Source of the DNA: Chitinophagaceae bacterium
Lineage (GTDB): Bacteria; Bacteroidota; Bacteroidia; Cytophagales; Cytophagaceae
Direction of reading: 5' to 3'
Assembly (NCBI GenBank): GCA_028288405.1
Contig: JAQBNS010000142.1
Span: forward strand, 1-47,826
DNA: 47,826 nucleotides
Shown here: piece after piece, positions 19,056 through 31,200 of the stretch
Position numbering within the stretch: position 1 is the first letter of the stretch
Layout: the number at the start of each line of letters is the position of its first letter
Position numbers and translations under genes: made by a program
Notes under the pieces: model-generated
Databases searched by the model: none
Told to the model about the DNA's origin: nothing
Seen by the model: only the letters and a program-made list of their open reading frames with translations

Positions 19056-19082
19056 GTGAGTGAAAGGTAAAAGTTTAAAAAA

Positions 19083-19490
19083 TCAACTGTGAAGGATGCC
19101 TTCTTTGTCCAATATAGGAATATAAGTCATGTTTTTTTTGATAATGCTTTCCGGTAAAAAAATAAATTTTTTGTCGTACATCTGGCTGCCTACAAAGTAG
19201 CTTACCCAGAACTCGTTGTTGATGTTGAATACCGCGGGATCGATCAATTCCACGACCTGGTAACTTTGAGCTTCTACGGTAGGGAAAAAATGGCGAAGCA
19301 CAGAAGTTTCCACTTCTTTTTCGTCCAGCAAACCATATCCTCTGGAGCTGATGGTCACACTTTCCAGGGCAAAGTTATTTTCATTAATCAGAATCACCTG
19401 CCAAAGGGTAGCTTCTTCTGTTTGTTGCTCTCCATGAGCGATCGCGATGTAAACCCCTTTTACTACAGGGAATAAAATGTCTTTTTTCAT
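19083..19490 (-). CDS. Conserved hypothetical cytoplasmic protein
   Basis: Small protein of 135 residues without signal or membrane segments. The start MKKDILFPVVKGVYIAIAHG and the later text VILINENNFALESVTISSRGYG look like a conserved Bacteroidota family that I have met only as 'hypothetical'. It is predicted to be mainly beta with a closing helical tail (FLPESIIKKN). It lies 5 bp after lipB and 27 bp before the exonuclease, inside the operon. No enzymatic motif; function unknown. Confidence 0.75.
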   Translation of the reverse strand: MKKDILFPVVKGVYIAIAHGEQQTEEATLWQVILINENNFALESVTISSRGYGLLDEKEVETSVLRHFFPTVEAQSYQVVELIDPAVFNINNEFWVSYFVGSQMYDKKFIFLPESIIKKNMTYIPILDKEGILHS

Positions 19491-19495
19491 GCGTA

Positions 19496-20218
19496 CTATT
19501 TTTTGTCTAACGTCATGTTGAAAAGAGACGCCAGGTGTCCCACTAATATGACTTTTACGTCATCGAAGGCAAGGTGTTGCGTTGTTTCCAGGTGCATGGA
19601 AGTAACTGCTTTATCGGCGATTCCACAAGGCACAATCATTTTAAAGTGATCCAGAGAGGCTTCAATATTGAAAGCCAACCCGTGCATGCTTACCCAACGG
19701 CTTGTTTTTACACCCATGGCCGCAATTTTACGGGCTTTGGCAGGATTTTCACTATCGAACCAAACACCGGTTTGCCCGGCTGAGCGGCCTGCTGTAATGC
19801 CGTAATCGTTGAGGGTGAGGATGACACTTTCTTCCAGCATGCGCATGTAGCGGTGAATGTCTGTAAAAAAATTTTCAAGATCAAGGATAGGATATACCAC
19901 CAATTGGCCGGGGCCGTGGTACGTGATGTCCCCTCCACGGTTATTTTCATAAAACCCGATGTTTTTTTTTTCTAATTCATCATTGCTCACCAACAGATGA
20001 TCGCGACTTCCGCTTTTGCCTAAGGTAAAGACATGGGGATGCTGACAGGTAATGAGGTAGTTGGGTGTAGGCTGTTGCTGGTCTTCCGGAAGGTTGCGGT
20101 TTTGTAATTTCAATTGCACGATTTGATCAAACAAAGTAGCTTGGTAGTCCCAGGCTTCTTTGTAATCGATCATACCGAGGTCGATGAGGGTAGTATGTGT
20201 GTTTTTTATGTGGTTCAA
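19496..20218 (-). CDS. lipB: Octanoyl-[acyl-carrier-protein]:protein N-octanoyltransferase
   Basis: Transfers octanoate from ACP to lipoyl domains, the first step of lipoic acid attachment. Family motifs: RGGDITYHGPGQ (binding loop), GVKTSRWVSMHGLAFNI with the catalytic Lys, and VPCGIADKAVTSM with the catalytic Cys. Start choice: the first ATG in frame (20257) lies upstream of the likely -7 element. A TTG at 20218 gives 240 residues and keeps TLIDLGMIDYKEAWDYQ, an N-terminal stretch that Bacteroidota LipB proteins share. The ATG at 20173 (225 residues) would cut it, so I prefer TTG but am not certain. It is the first gene of a seven-gene operon running to 12707. Confidence 0.92.
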   Translation of the reverse strand: MNHIKNTHTTLIDLGMIDYKEAWDYQATLFDQIVQLKLQNRNLPEDQQQPTPNYLITCQHPHVFTLGKSGSRDHLLVSNDELEKKNIGFYENNRGGDITYHGPGQLVVYPILDLENFFTDIHRYMRMLEESVILTLNDYGITAGRSAGQTGVWFDSENPAKARKIAAMGVKTSRWVSMHGLAFNIEASLDHFKMIVPCGIADKAVTSMHLETTQHLAFDDVKVILVGHLASLFNMTLDKK

Positions 20219-20235
20219 AATGGTAATATGTTGTG

Positions 20236-20243
20236 CAAATATA
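20236..20243 (-). promoter_or_regulatory. Probable -7 element for the lipB operon
   Basis: On the minus strand TATATTTG matches TAnnTTTG exactly, 18 bp before the TTG start chosen for lipB. No clear TTG -33 element at the right distance, so the call rests on one box. Confidence 0.45.
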
Positions 20244-20287
20244 CAAATAAACAGCAAGACGAAGAGTATCGTTCTTCGTACGAGCCT

Positions 20288-20321
20288 TTACTTTTCTTTT
20301 GCTCTCCCAAAAGAAAAGTAA
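20288..20321. repeat. Perfect palindrome TTACTTTTCTTTTG / CAAAAGAAAAGTAA
   Basis: Perfect 14-bp arms around a 6-nt loop (CTCTCC). Another AAAAGAAAAG run follows (20323-20332). I know this kind of sequence as a dispersed intergenic hairpin in Bacteroidota genomes. Confidence 0.75.
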
Positions 20322-20348
20322 CAAAAGAAAAGGGAGCCACCAAAAGCA

Positions 20349-20412
20349 ATTTCAGAAGACATTCTGGATCCTTATAATACACGTAGTTAATTAAAAGAAT
20401 GTCTTCCGAAAT
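20349..20412. repeat. Inverted repeat ATTTCAGAAGACATTCT
   Basis: The 17-nt left arm (20349-20365) and the right arm (20396-20412) are reverse complements with a single mismatch (A/G), separated by 30 nt. It is adjacent to the palindrome at 20288-20321 and may belong to the same composite element. Confidence 0.7.
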
Positions 20413-20472
20413 TCGCTCTTTCCGTGGACGCCAGCCGCACCATGCACTTCGTTAAATCTTTTAATTTGCATA

Positions 20473-20537
20473 AGGGATTGAGCCATTGTTTGAGCTCTTC
20501 CCGCTTTTTCAGCGGGAAAGCGAGTGGCGAAAGCCCG
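20473..20537. repeat. GC-richer dispersed element (AGGGATTGAG ... GTGGCGAAAGCCCG), copy 1
   Basis: AGGGATTGAG (20473-20482), TTTGAGCTCTT (20489-20499), hairpin CCCGCT-TTTTC-AGCGGG (20500-20516), then AAGCGAGTGGCGAAAGCCCG. The same blocks in the same order recur at 45837-45957 with a different hairpin between them. Confidence 0.7.
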
Positions 20538-20699
20538 ACCGCGCAGTACTAAGATTGTATGAAATGAAAGGCATACAGCGGGGATATGCCCAAAATAGAA
20601 AAGCAATACTTATCCTAACAATACGTTTCAAAAAGTGCCATTAAATCATCTTTTTATCTATCTTCACTTAAATAAATTTTTTAATCTTAACCACTCTCT

Positions 20700-21044
20700 A
20701 TGACTTTTTCTAAAGTGGCCATCGGCAAAGAAGCCGAGCTGAAGGCCTCACATTTTTTACAACAAAAAGGCTATGTGCTGCAAGCGTCTAATTTTAGGTA
20801 TGGAAAGGGAGAGATAGACCTTATTTTCAAGGATGGAGAAATTTTGGTGTTCGTGGAGGTGAAAGCAAGAAAGAACGATAAGTATGGTTATCCCGAGCAG
20901 TGGGTGAGTCGAAAAAAAATGGATATGATTTATCAAACGGCCGAGGGATACATGCTGCGCTGTAACTGGCATGGGCGCATTCGGTTTGATATCCTCTCTG
21001 TATCCGGAGAATCGGGATGTTATCACTTGATCGATGTTTCATAG
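20700..21044 (+). CDS. yraN: YraN family (UPF0102) protein, putative endonuclease
   Basis: Protein of 114 residues, normal for the family. The fold is a Holliday-junction-resolvase-like nuclease. The conserved N-terminus GKEAELKASHFLQQKGY carries the first Glu; GEIDLIFKDG and VFVEVKARKN provide the D...ExK metal-binding pattern. No activity is firmly established for the family. The gene starts with ATG at 20700, 3' of the repeat-rich region, and is followed after 99 bp by manA on the same strand. The gap contains a single arm of ACTGATCACTGATAAC-like words just after its stop. Confidence 0.88.
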   Translation: MTFSKVAIGKEAELKASHFLQQKGYVLQASNFRYGKGEIDLIFKDGEILVFVEVKARKNDKYGYPEQWVSRKKMDMIYQTAEGYMLRCNWHGRIRFDILSVSGESGCYHLIDVS

Positions 21045-21143
21045 GGTATTTACTTACTGACCGCTGATCACTGATAACTTACCACTATTAATTGTTGGTG
21101 GATGTAAAAAAAATGTTCAAATTCGGGTGTAGATATTGTTCTT

Positions 21144-22127
21144 ATGAGTTTGAATTATCCATTGCGTTTCAAGACTATTTTCAAAGAGAAAATCTGGGGC
21201 GGAAAAAAAATAAAAGAAGTATTGGGTAAAGATTTTTCTCCTTTGTCCAATTGCGGCGAAACATGGGAATTGTCGGCTGTTTCAGGCAATGTGTCTGAAG
21301 TATTAAACGGTGCTTTGAAAGGGAAGGACTTGCAAAGTTTATGCAATGAATTCAAAGGAAAGTTATTGGGTGAAAAAGTAAGTGCAGCATTCGGTACAGA
21401 ATTTCCTTTGCTCATTAAATACATCGATGCTAACGATGACTTATCGGTGCAAGTGCATCCGGATGATAAATTAGCGAAAGAGAAACACGGCTGCAAAGGT
21501 AAAACAGAGATGTGGTACATCATGCAGGCTGATCAAGGCGCGACACTCAACAGTGGCTTTGCAAAAGAAACGACCAAAGAAGAATACGCTAAAGCCATTC
21601 AACAAGGGCATTCGCTTGATTTCCTAAATTTCGAAAAAGTAAAATCAGGGGATGTGTTTTTTATGCCTGCGGGTAGAATTCACTACATTGGCAAGGGCGT
21701 TATGCTGGCGGAGATTCAACAAACGTCAGACATTACGTACCGTATTTACGATTTCGATCGCAAAGATGATCAAGGGAATAAGCGTGAGCTGCATGTTAAG
21801 GATGGTGTGGAAGCACTTGATTTTACAGTATATCCGGAGTATAAAACAAAATACATAATAAAAAATAACGGTTCTGCGGAAGTAGTTAGAAGTGAATTTT
21901 TTAATACCAATGTCATTGAATTAAAGAGCGCGCATCATTATGGATTACCTGTTGGTAAGCGTGATTCTTTTACGATTTTAATTTGTGTAGAAGGAGAAGG
22001 AAAAGTAGAAGGCGACTTCTCGGCAGAACCAATAAAAGCGGGCGACGTATTACTGGTACCTGCAGCTTTGAAACATGTCGTGGTTACTACGAAATCAGCG
22101 ATTAGAGTTTTGGAAGTATATGTGTAA
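21144..22127 (+). CDS. manA: Mannose-6-phosphate isomerase, class I (short type)
   Basis: Zinc-dependent cupin enzyme that interconverts fructose-6-phosphate and mannose-6-phosphate for glycan precursor synthesis. The 327 residues fit the short Bacillus-like form, which lacks the central helical insert of the E. coli enzyme. The N-terminus LRFKTIFKEKIWGGKK is typical. The metal-binding region QVHPDD around 111-116, the Glu of GKTEMWYIM, and the His in PAGRIHYIGKG are present. The C-terminal cupin half ends AGDVLLVPAALKHVV. Together with pgi at 38.7 kb it places both hexose-phosphate isomerases in this window. Confidence 0.94.
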   Translation: MSLNYPLRFKTIFKEKIWGGKKIKEVLGKDFSPLSNCGETWELSAVSGNVSEVLNGALKGKDLQSLCNEFKGKLLGEKVSAAFGTEFPLLIKYIDANDDLSVQVHPDDKLAKEKHGCKGKTEMWYIMQADQGATLNSGFAKETTKEEYAKAIQQGHSLDFLNFEKVKSGDVFFMPAGRIHYIGKGVMLAEIQQTSDITYRIYDFDRKDDQGNKRELHVKDGVEALDFTVYPEYKTKYIIKNNGSAEVVRSEFFNTNVIELKSAHHYGLPVGKRDSFTILICVEGEGKVEGDFSAEPIKAGDVLLVPAALKHVVVTTKSAIRVLEVYV

Positions 22128-22240
22128 TTTTTTTCATCAATTAGCATTTTTGTAATCTCTCTTTAAATAATTTTCATCGAAGGATTAGTCGGTTTGGTCT
22201 ATTCCTGCGTCATATCTCATTCACACGCTTAAGTTATACG

Positions 22241-22248
22241 TATCTTTG
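22241..22248 (+). promoter_or_regulatory. Probable -7 element for the giant repeat gene
   Basis: TATCTTTG matches TAnnTTTG exactly, 24 bp before the ATG at 22273, predicting a very short leader of about 18 nt. No TTG sits at the 19-21-bp distance, so the -33 element is degenerate or absent. Confidence 0.5.
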
Positions 22249-22272
22249 CAGGCCCTACACCTACAATAGTAT

Positions 22273-25200
22273 ATGATAAATTTTAACTGCTTGAGTTTTA
22301 ATGTGAAATTTTTGTTTGCATTAGTACTAACTTTCTTTTTTAGCACTTCAATTGTTTCTGCTCAATGTAATGTTACGGTTTCTCCTAATGCATCGTCTTA
22401 CGGTTGTTATACGACACTAGAAGACGTTGTTTGGTCAAGTCTTGCAAATGCGGCAGCGTCAAGCACCGATTTGAGCAGAACAACAGCAGGAGGTGCTTGG
22501 AATGCGGGAGCATTTTCTACCGCCAGCGTTTATAATAACGGTTATGTAGAGACAGTTGTCAATGAAACCAATACTGCTCGTGCTATAGGGTTAAGCAATA
22601 CGAATCCCGATGCCAATATCACCTCTATAGTATTTGGTATATACCTTCGCTCAGATGGAACATTTGAAGTTTACGAATCCAATGCTAGTCGTGGTAACTA
22701 TGGTACATACAATACAGGTGATACCATTCGTATCAAAGTAGAGCGAGGTAAGGTTAAGTATTATAGAAACAGTGTATTGGTATATAACAGTGCGGTAACC
22801 CCTACACTTCCTTTGTTTGTCGATGCCTCTTTAAATACTACTGCCAGTACTTTGAAAAAAGTGGTCATCAGCAACTTATCTAATGGCTCTTTCAAAGCGA
22901 CGGCATCAAGTTTGGGTACTGGTCCTTCTTACCAATGGAAATTGAATGGAACGAACGTAGGAACGGGTGCTACGTATTCAAATACTACTTTGGCATTGAA
23001 TGATGTATTGACTTGTGTCTTTACTGCCGGTACCGGTGGCTGTACGCCTTCACCTGCTACATCGAACAATGTTAAGATCAAATTCAAAACCACTTATAAC
23101 TTTGGTGATTTTTATATCTCAACTACTCCCGCAACAAGCGGCTGTAGTGAAGCTGTTGCTCAGGTAGTATGGGATTCCTTATCTACCGGTTTGAATGTTT
23201 CTGGAAATAGTTTAACAAGAATTCAAAATACCAATGCCTGGGATGGAGGCGCCGCATCACTCAATACGGTATCCAATAACGGTTATTTCCAATTCACTGC
23301 ATTAGAAACAACAAAACTTAGAGCAGCTGGTTTGAGTACGACCAATGCTAATGCCAACTATACGAGTATACAATATGCTTTTTACCTGAACACAGGTGGA
23401 GTTTTAACCATTCAGGAATCGGGAACAGCTAAAGGACCAACAGGGACATATACTACAGGAGACTTATTGAAAATTGCGGTAGAAGCTGGCGTAGTAAAAT
23501 ATTATCAGAATGGTAATCTGCTATACATCAGTGCTACTGCTCCAACATTACCCTTGCTTGTCGATGTTTCGATAAATAATACCGGCGGTACGATCAATAA
23601 TGCATTAGTTTCTAATTATACAGCAGGCGTTTTCAATGCAGTGGCTACTAGTGCCGGAACTGCTCCAACCTATCAATGGATGCTGAACGGTGGAAATGTA
23701 GGAACGGGCTCAACGTATTCAAATTCCGCATTGGCTCCCAGTGATTTAGTGACTTGCGTGCTTACTCCTAATTTGAACGGTTGCAGCACTTCTTCTTATC
23801 CTTCCAATACGATTACTTATAAAACCAATGCTCCTTCTGCCAACATAGAATTTTATATTCAAGGTACAGCAGCGGTGACGGCATGTGCTGCCGTAGAGGA
23901 ACAAGTCAAATGGAAAGTTTCGGACTTATTAAATCTTCAGGCTTCTTCCAATAATTTGACTAAAATACAGTCCAATGGAAACTGGGACGGTGGTGCTGCT
24001 TCTTATAACACGGTAAACAATAACGGTTACTTTCAATTTACTGCAACAGAAACAAATACTTCAAGAGTAGTAGGGTTAAGCAGCAGCAATACCAACGCCA
24101 CTAATGCCACAGTACAATATGGATTTTACCTGGTCAACACAGGTGTGTTACAGATCATAGAAACCAACGTTGGCAAAGGTACATTCGGAAGCTATGCGAC
24201 TAACGATGTCTTGAAAATAGCGGTTGAAGCCAACGTAGTGAAGTATTATAGGAATGGTACACTACTTTATATTAGTGCTACTGCTCCGACTTTGCCAATG
24301 CTCGTTGATGTTTCTATCAATACTTTATCAGGAACGGTAACTAACGCATTGGTTGGAAATTACAATACAGGCACTTTTACCGCTACGGCTTTAAATGCAG
24401 GAGTGGCACCAGTTTATCAATGGAAGCTCAATGGTATAAATGCAGGAACTAACAGTTCTACCTATACCAATACTGCACTTGCAGCAAACGATGTAGTAAC
24501 ATGTGTGCTTACTCCTGATCTTGTAGGATGTACAAGCGCTGCATACGCATCGAATAGTTTGACAAACAAAACTATTTCTTCACCGGGTAACGTAGAATTT
24601 TACATTCAAGGCACACCGGCTACGAGTGCTTGTTTTAGTGGTGAAGAGCAGGTAAGGTGGAAGATCTCAGATTTGAACTATGTAATTGCTACAGGAAATA
24701 ACCTGAGTAAATTTCAATCCAATGGAAACTGGGACGGCGGTGCCGCTTCATGGAATACAGTAGCGAACAATGGCTATTTCCAATTTGCAGCTACAGAAAC
24801 GAATACTTTGCGTGCGGCAGGTTTGAGTACTACAAATGTCAATAGTAATTTTACTTCTATACAATATGCTTTTTATCTGACCGCTGCCGGTAACGTGCAG
24901 ATTCAGGAATCTGGAACGAACAGAGGTACTTTCAGTACATACATTAGTGGTGACGTATTTAAAGTAGCGGTGGAATCGTCTGTCGTAAAATATTACCAGA
25001 ATGGAAATCTATTATACATCAGCACTGTTGCTCCGCTATTGCCATTGATTGCAGACGTTTCAATTAATGCGTCTGGAGGTACGATTACCAATGCATTAAT
25101 AGGCAACTTCAGTTCAGGCACTTATACAGCAACAGCGATTAATGCGGGTGCTTCACCGACCTACCAATGGCAGATAAATAGCAGCAATGTAGGAACAAGT

Positions 25201-28200
25201 ACTGCTACGTATAGCAATACGTCTTTGTCACCGGGTGATGTTGTGAGTTGTATGATTAAACCGAGTACTCCTGGTTGTACTGCTACCCCTATTAATTCTA
25301 ATACAATCGTTAATAAAACAGTAACGAATGCCACTAACATAGAGTTCTATATTCAGGGACTTGTAGCGGTAAGTGGTTGTAATAGTCCGGAAGAACAAGT
25401 GCGTTGGAAAAACGCAGACTTGAACTTTGTACAGGCTAATAACAACAATCTTGTGAAGGTACAATCCGATGGAAACTGGGATGGAGGAGCTGCTTCATGG
25501 AATACGGTATCTAATAACGGTTACTTCCAGTTTACGGCTACGGAAGTAAATAAGGCTCGTATGATTGGTTTGAGTACAACCAATACCAATGCGAATTATA
25601 CTTCTATACAATATGCGTTCTATTTGAAGAACAATGGTAACCTTAATATTTTCGAATCGAGTACGGACAAAGGTTTGTTCAGTACTTATACAACCAATGA
25701 TGTATTTAAAATTTTAGTAGATAATAATATTGTTAAGTATTATCAAAACGGAAATCTCTTATACACAAGTACAGTTGCTCCAACACTGCCATTGCTTGTC
25801 GATGTATCGATAAATGCTACAGGCGGTACGGTGACAAATGCTGTAGTTGCCAATTACAATATTGGATCTTTTGCTGCTACAGTTACAAATGCCGGTGTTA
25901 GTCCATCTTACCAATGGCAAGTGAATGGTGCTCCTGTAGGAACAAACAGTGCGACCTATACCCATGTTTCCTTAAACAATAATGATATCGTGACGTGTAT
26001 ACTTACACCGTCATTGCCGGGTTGCGGTATTACATCCTATACTTCTAATGGTATTACAAACAAATCGGTAAGCACTCCTGCTACTATAGATTTCTTCATT
26101 CAGGGTACGGTAGTCACTGCGGCTTGTAATACAGCAGAAGAACAAGTGAAATGGAAAACCTCTGATTTTAATTATGTAGTCGTTACATCAGTTAATAACT
26201 TGAGCAAAGTACAGTCTAACAACAGCTGGGATGGCGGTGCAGCATCGTGGAGCACCGTTGGAGATAACGGGTATTTCCAATTTACCGCAACGGAAGTCAA
26301 TACATTCAGAGCTGCTGGTTTGAGTACGGCAAACGCTAATAATAATTACACCTCTATTCAATATGCTTTCTATCTGACTAATTCCGGGACTGTTCAAATT
26401 ACCGAATCAGGTACAAATAGAGGAACTTTTGGAACATACAGCCCGAATGATGTTTTTGCTATAAAAGTAGAATCAAGTGTTGTCAAGTATTATCAAAATG
26501 GGACGTTGTTGTTAATCAGTAACAACGCACCAACGTTACCATTGCTGGTTGATGTTTCTTTGTATACACTTGGTGCAACCATTACAAATCCAATTGTAAG
26601 CAATTATAATGCAGGCAGGTTTACTGCTTCAGCAACAAATGCCGGTGCTTCTCCGAATTATCAATGGAAATTGAATGGTGTAAATACAGGGACAAACAGT
26701 GCGATCTATACGAGTGCGACACTGGCTTTAAATGATGTGGTTACCTGTGTACTTAATCCTAATTTGGCAGGATGTTCAAATGCCTTTTATACATCAAACA
26801 TCGTTACGAATAAACCGATTACTACTGGTTCCAATATTGAGTTTTATGTTCAGGGAACAGTTGCCACGACGGCATGTAATACGAGTGATGAAGATGTAGT
26901 CTGGAAGATTTCTGATTTGACCAATGTACAGGCATCTGGCGGTACGTTGACAAAAGTGCAATCCGACGGCAATTGGGACGGTGGAGCTGCATCCTGGAAC
27001 ACCGTTGCTAATAACGGTTATTTGCAGTTCACTGCGTCCGAAACAAATAAGGCAAGGATGATTGGCTTAAGTACGTCCAATGCCAGTTCTAGTTATACCA
27101 CTATTCAATATGCCTTCTATTTGCAAAACAATGGAACGGTCAATATCTATGAAAATGGGAATAATAAATTAGGTGTTGGAATATATAGCACAGGAGACAT
27201 TTTCAAAATCATTGTTGACAACAACGTCATCAAGTATTATCAAAATGGCAATTTGGCATATACCAGTACGGCGCCTCCTACGTTGCCAATGTTGGTTGAT
27301 GTTTCCATTAAAGAAACTACAGGAACATTAACAAACGTAATTGTATCCAATTATAATGCTGGCACATTTACAGCTGCCGCTACAAACGTCGGTGTTTCTC
27401 CTGTTTATCAATGGAAATTGAATGGCGTAAATACAGGTACTAATAGTACTACCTATACGAATACTACACTAAATAATAATGATGTTGTGTCTTGTGTGGT
27501 TACTCCAAATATCGCGGGTTGTACGGGCACACAAATTGCATCTAACAACATCGTCAATAGATCGATTGCTACACCTACTAACTTAGAATTTTATATTCAA
27601 GCTACTGTTGCCGTTTCTGGTTGTGGCATAGGAGAAGAACAAGTAAGATGGAAAAATTCAGATTATAATTTTGTAACGGGTAGCTCAAATAATCTGTTAA
27701 AGGTTCAATCCGACGGAAACTGGGATGGGGGAGCAGCTTCATGGAATACTGTAGCGAACAACGGTTATTTTCAATTTACTGCTACAGAAACCAGTGAATC
27801 CAGAATGGCAGGTTTAAGTACTACGAACACCAGTAGTAATTATACCACTATACAATATGCCTTTTATCTTATTAATACAGGAAGTTTAAAAATCTATGAA
27901 TCAGGCACCGATAGAGGTACATACGGTACTTATACAATGAATGATGTATTTAGAATTGCTGTAGAGGCTGGAGTAGTAAAGTATTATCAAAATGGAAATC
28001 TTTTATACATCAGTGTTGTAGCTCCTACATTACCTATGTTAGTCGATGTTTCGATTAGAGATGTAAATGGAACAATCACCAACGCAGTGGTAGGCAATTA
28101 TAGTTCAGGAGTATTTACAGCAACTTCTATAAATGCGGGAGTTTCTCCTTCTTATCAATGGAAAGTCAATGGCGTAAATTCAGGTACCAATAGTGCTACC

Positions 28201-31200
28201 TACACAAATGCTGCGTTAAGTATAAACGATGTGGTAACTTGTGATTTGACACCTAATATTCCTGGTTGTGGAACTACCATTTATTCATCTAACAGCATCA
28301 CTAATAAATCTAATTCTGCTTCGAGCAGTATAGAGTTTTATATTCAAGGCACGTCTACTACAAGTGCTTGTCTCGCTGCAGAAGAGCAAGTCAGATGGAA
28401 AGTGTCGGATCTAAGCAATGTGCAGACTGCCGGTAATAACCTTAGTAAAGTACAGTCCAATGGAAACTGGGATGGTGGTGCTGCTTCATGGAACACGATT
28501 TCTAACAACGGATATTTCAGATTTATTGCCAGTGAAACATCAACAGCAAGAATGGCTGGTATTAGCAGTACTAACTTAGATGCTAATTATACCAGTATTC
28601 AGTATGCCTTCTACCTTACCAACTCAGGTAGTTTGCGCATTTACGAATTAGGAAACAGTCAGGGTACATTTGGTGTATACAATACCGGTGATACACTGCA
28701 GATCGCGATAGAAGCCAATGTTGTTAAATATTATCAGAACAGTACTTTATTATATATAAGTACTGTTGCACCTACATTGCCGATGTTGGTAGATGTTTCA
28801 TTGAATGCGATTGGGTCTACTATTACAAATGCAATAGTGGGTAATTATAATACAGGGACATTTATTGCTACTGCTACGAACGCTGGTGTTTCTCCTTCTT
28901 ATCAATGGAAATTGAACGGGACCAATACTGGGACCAATAGCATAACGTACAGCAATCCAGGTCTTGCTACCAATGATGTGGTGACTTGTGTACTTACTCC
29001 TAGTTTGTCAGGTTGTGGAGCGAGTACTTATACTTCCAACAGCATTACAAACAAATCAGTTAAATCTCCGATAAGCATCGATTTTTATATTCAAGGTGCA
29101 GCTGCAGCGAGTGCCTGTAATACGGCCGACGAGCAAGTACGTTGGAAAATTTCAGACTTGGCAAATGTTCAGACATCAGGCAACAGTCTGAGTAAATTAC
29201 AATCCGGCGGTAACTGGGATGGGGGTGCGGCCTCATTTAATACGGTTGCAAACAATGGTTACTTCCAGTTTACCGCTACTGAGACGAATACTTATAGAAT
29301 GGCGGGCCTTAGCACAACGAATGCCAATTCTAGTTATACCAGTATTCAGTATGCTATCTATCTTACCAACGCAGGAAGCTTGCAGATTTATGAATCGGGT
29401 ACATCCCGCGGTTCTTTTGGTACTTATTTGACCAATGATGTGTTGAAAATAGCTGTGGAGTCTAATGTGGTGAAGTACTATCAAAATGGTAATTTACTTT
29501 ACATAAGCGCAGTTGCACCTACATTGCCTATGCTGGTGGATGTTTCCATCAACTCTACGACGGGTACAATTACCAATGCGATTGTTTCTAATTTTAATAC
29601 GGGAGTATTTACAGCTACAGCAACGAATGCAGGTGTGTCTCCTATCTACCAATGGAAATTGAATGGTGTCAATACAGGAACGAACAGCACGACTTATACG
29701 AATGCTGCTTTAAATGCAAATGATGTTATTACTTGTGTGCTTACTCCAAATCTTAACGGCTGTACTGGTAAAACATATAACTCTAACAGTATTATAAACA
29801 AATCGGTTGCAGCACCTTCCAGTATAGATTTTTATGTGAAAGCCACGACAGCGGCTACTGCATGTAATGTGATGGTAGAACAAGTGAAATGGAAAACATC
29901 TGATTTATTAAATGTTATTCCGTCTACCAATAATCTTTCAAAACTGCAATCCAATGGCAATTGGGATGGTGGTGCCGCTTCATGGAATACGGTAAGCAAC
30001 AACGGGTATTTACAATTTAATCTGGGTGAGACAAACAATTACAAAGCAATAGGCTTAAGCAATACGAATCTGGATGCTAACTATACCAGTATTCAATATG
30101 GCTTTTACCTTACTAATGCCGGTATTTTGCAAATCACAGAATCTGGAACAAACAGAGGTTCGTTTTCCTCTTATACAGCAACAGATACTTTAAAAATAGC
30201 TGTTGAATCTTCTGTAGTTAAATATTACCAAAACAGTATTTTACTTTATGTCAGTACTGTCGCTCCGACGTTGCCATTATTGGTTGACGTTTCTATTTAC
30301 AATGCTAATGCAACACTTAAGAATGTTGTGGTATGTAATTATAGTACGGGTACATTTACTGGTATAGCAACGAATGCAGGAGCTTCTCCTACGTACCAGT
30401 GGAAATTGAATGGTGTTAATACAGGAACAAATAGTTCTACTTACACCGATATCACTTTAACAAATAATGATATTGTAACGTGTGTATTAACTCCAAATAT
30501 AGCAGGATGTACAGGGGTTACTTATACTTCTAATATCACAACCGTAAAAACACCACCGGTACCAAGCAATGTTGACTTTTATATCAGTGGCAATGTTGGA
30601 GCTTCTGCGTGTAACAGCATCGCTGAAGAACAAGTAAAGTGGAAAACAACAGATTTAAGTTCCAATACAGTTGCAACAACTAATAACCTGAATAAAATTC
30701 AATCTGGAGGAAACTGGGATGGAGGAGCTGCTTCATGGAATACCGTAAGCAACAATGGTTATTTCCAATTTACGGCAACAGAAGTCACTACGGCAAGAAT
30801 GGCAGGCTTGAGTACTACAAATGCAGATGCTAATTTTACTTCTATACAATACGCTATTTATTTGACGAATGCAGGAGCTGTGCAAATCTATGAATCAGGT
30901 GCAGGAAGGGGAACCTTCGGTACTTATGCTGCGAGCGATGTGATGAAGGTGGCAGTGGAATCGAATGTTGTTAAATACTATAAGAACAACGTTTTACTTT
31001 ATGTCAGTGGAGTCGTTCCAACTTTACCTTTGCTGGTAGACGTTTCTATTAACACTGTAAATGGTACGATCAGCAATGCTGTAGTAGGTAATTTCGTTAC
31101 CAATACGTTTACTGCTGCTGCGACTAACGCTGGCGGTTCTCCTTCTTACCAATGGAAGTTGAATGGAACAAACGTCGGAACAGGAGTTACTTATACCAAT

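Larger units (their letters stand above)
20258..20699. other. Gene-free repeat-rich region between lipB and yraN
   Basis: This stretch holds three separate hairpin structures, listed individually (20288-20321, 20349-20412, 20473-20537), between two divergent genes. The open frame at 20391-20606 is read through these repeats and is not credited as a gene. No tRNA or other RNA was recognised. Confidence 0.6.
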
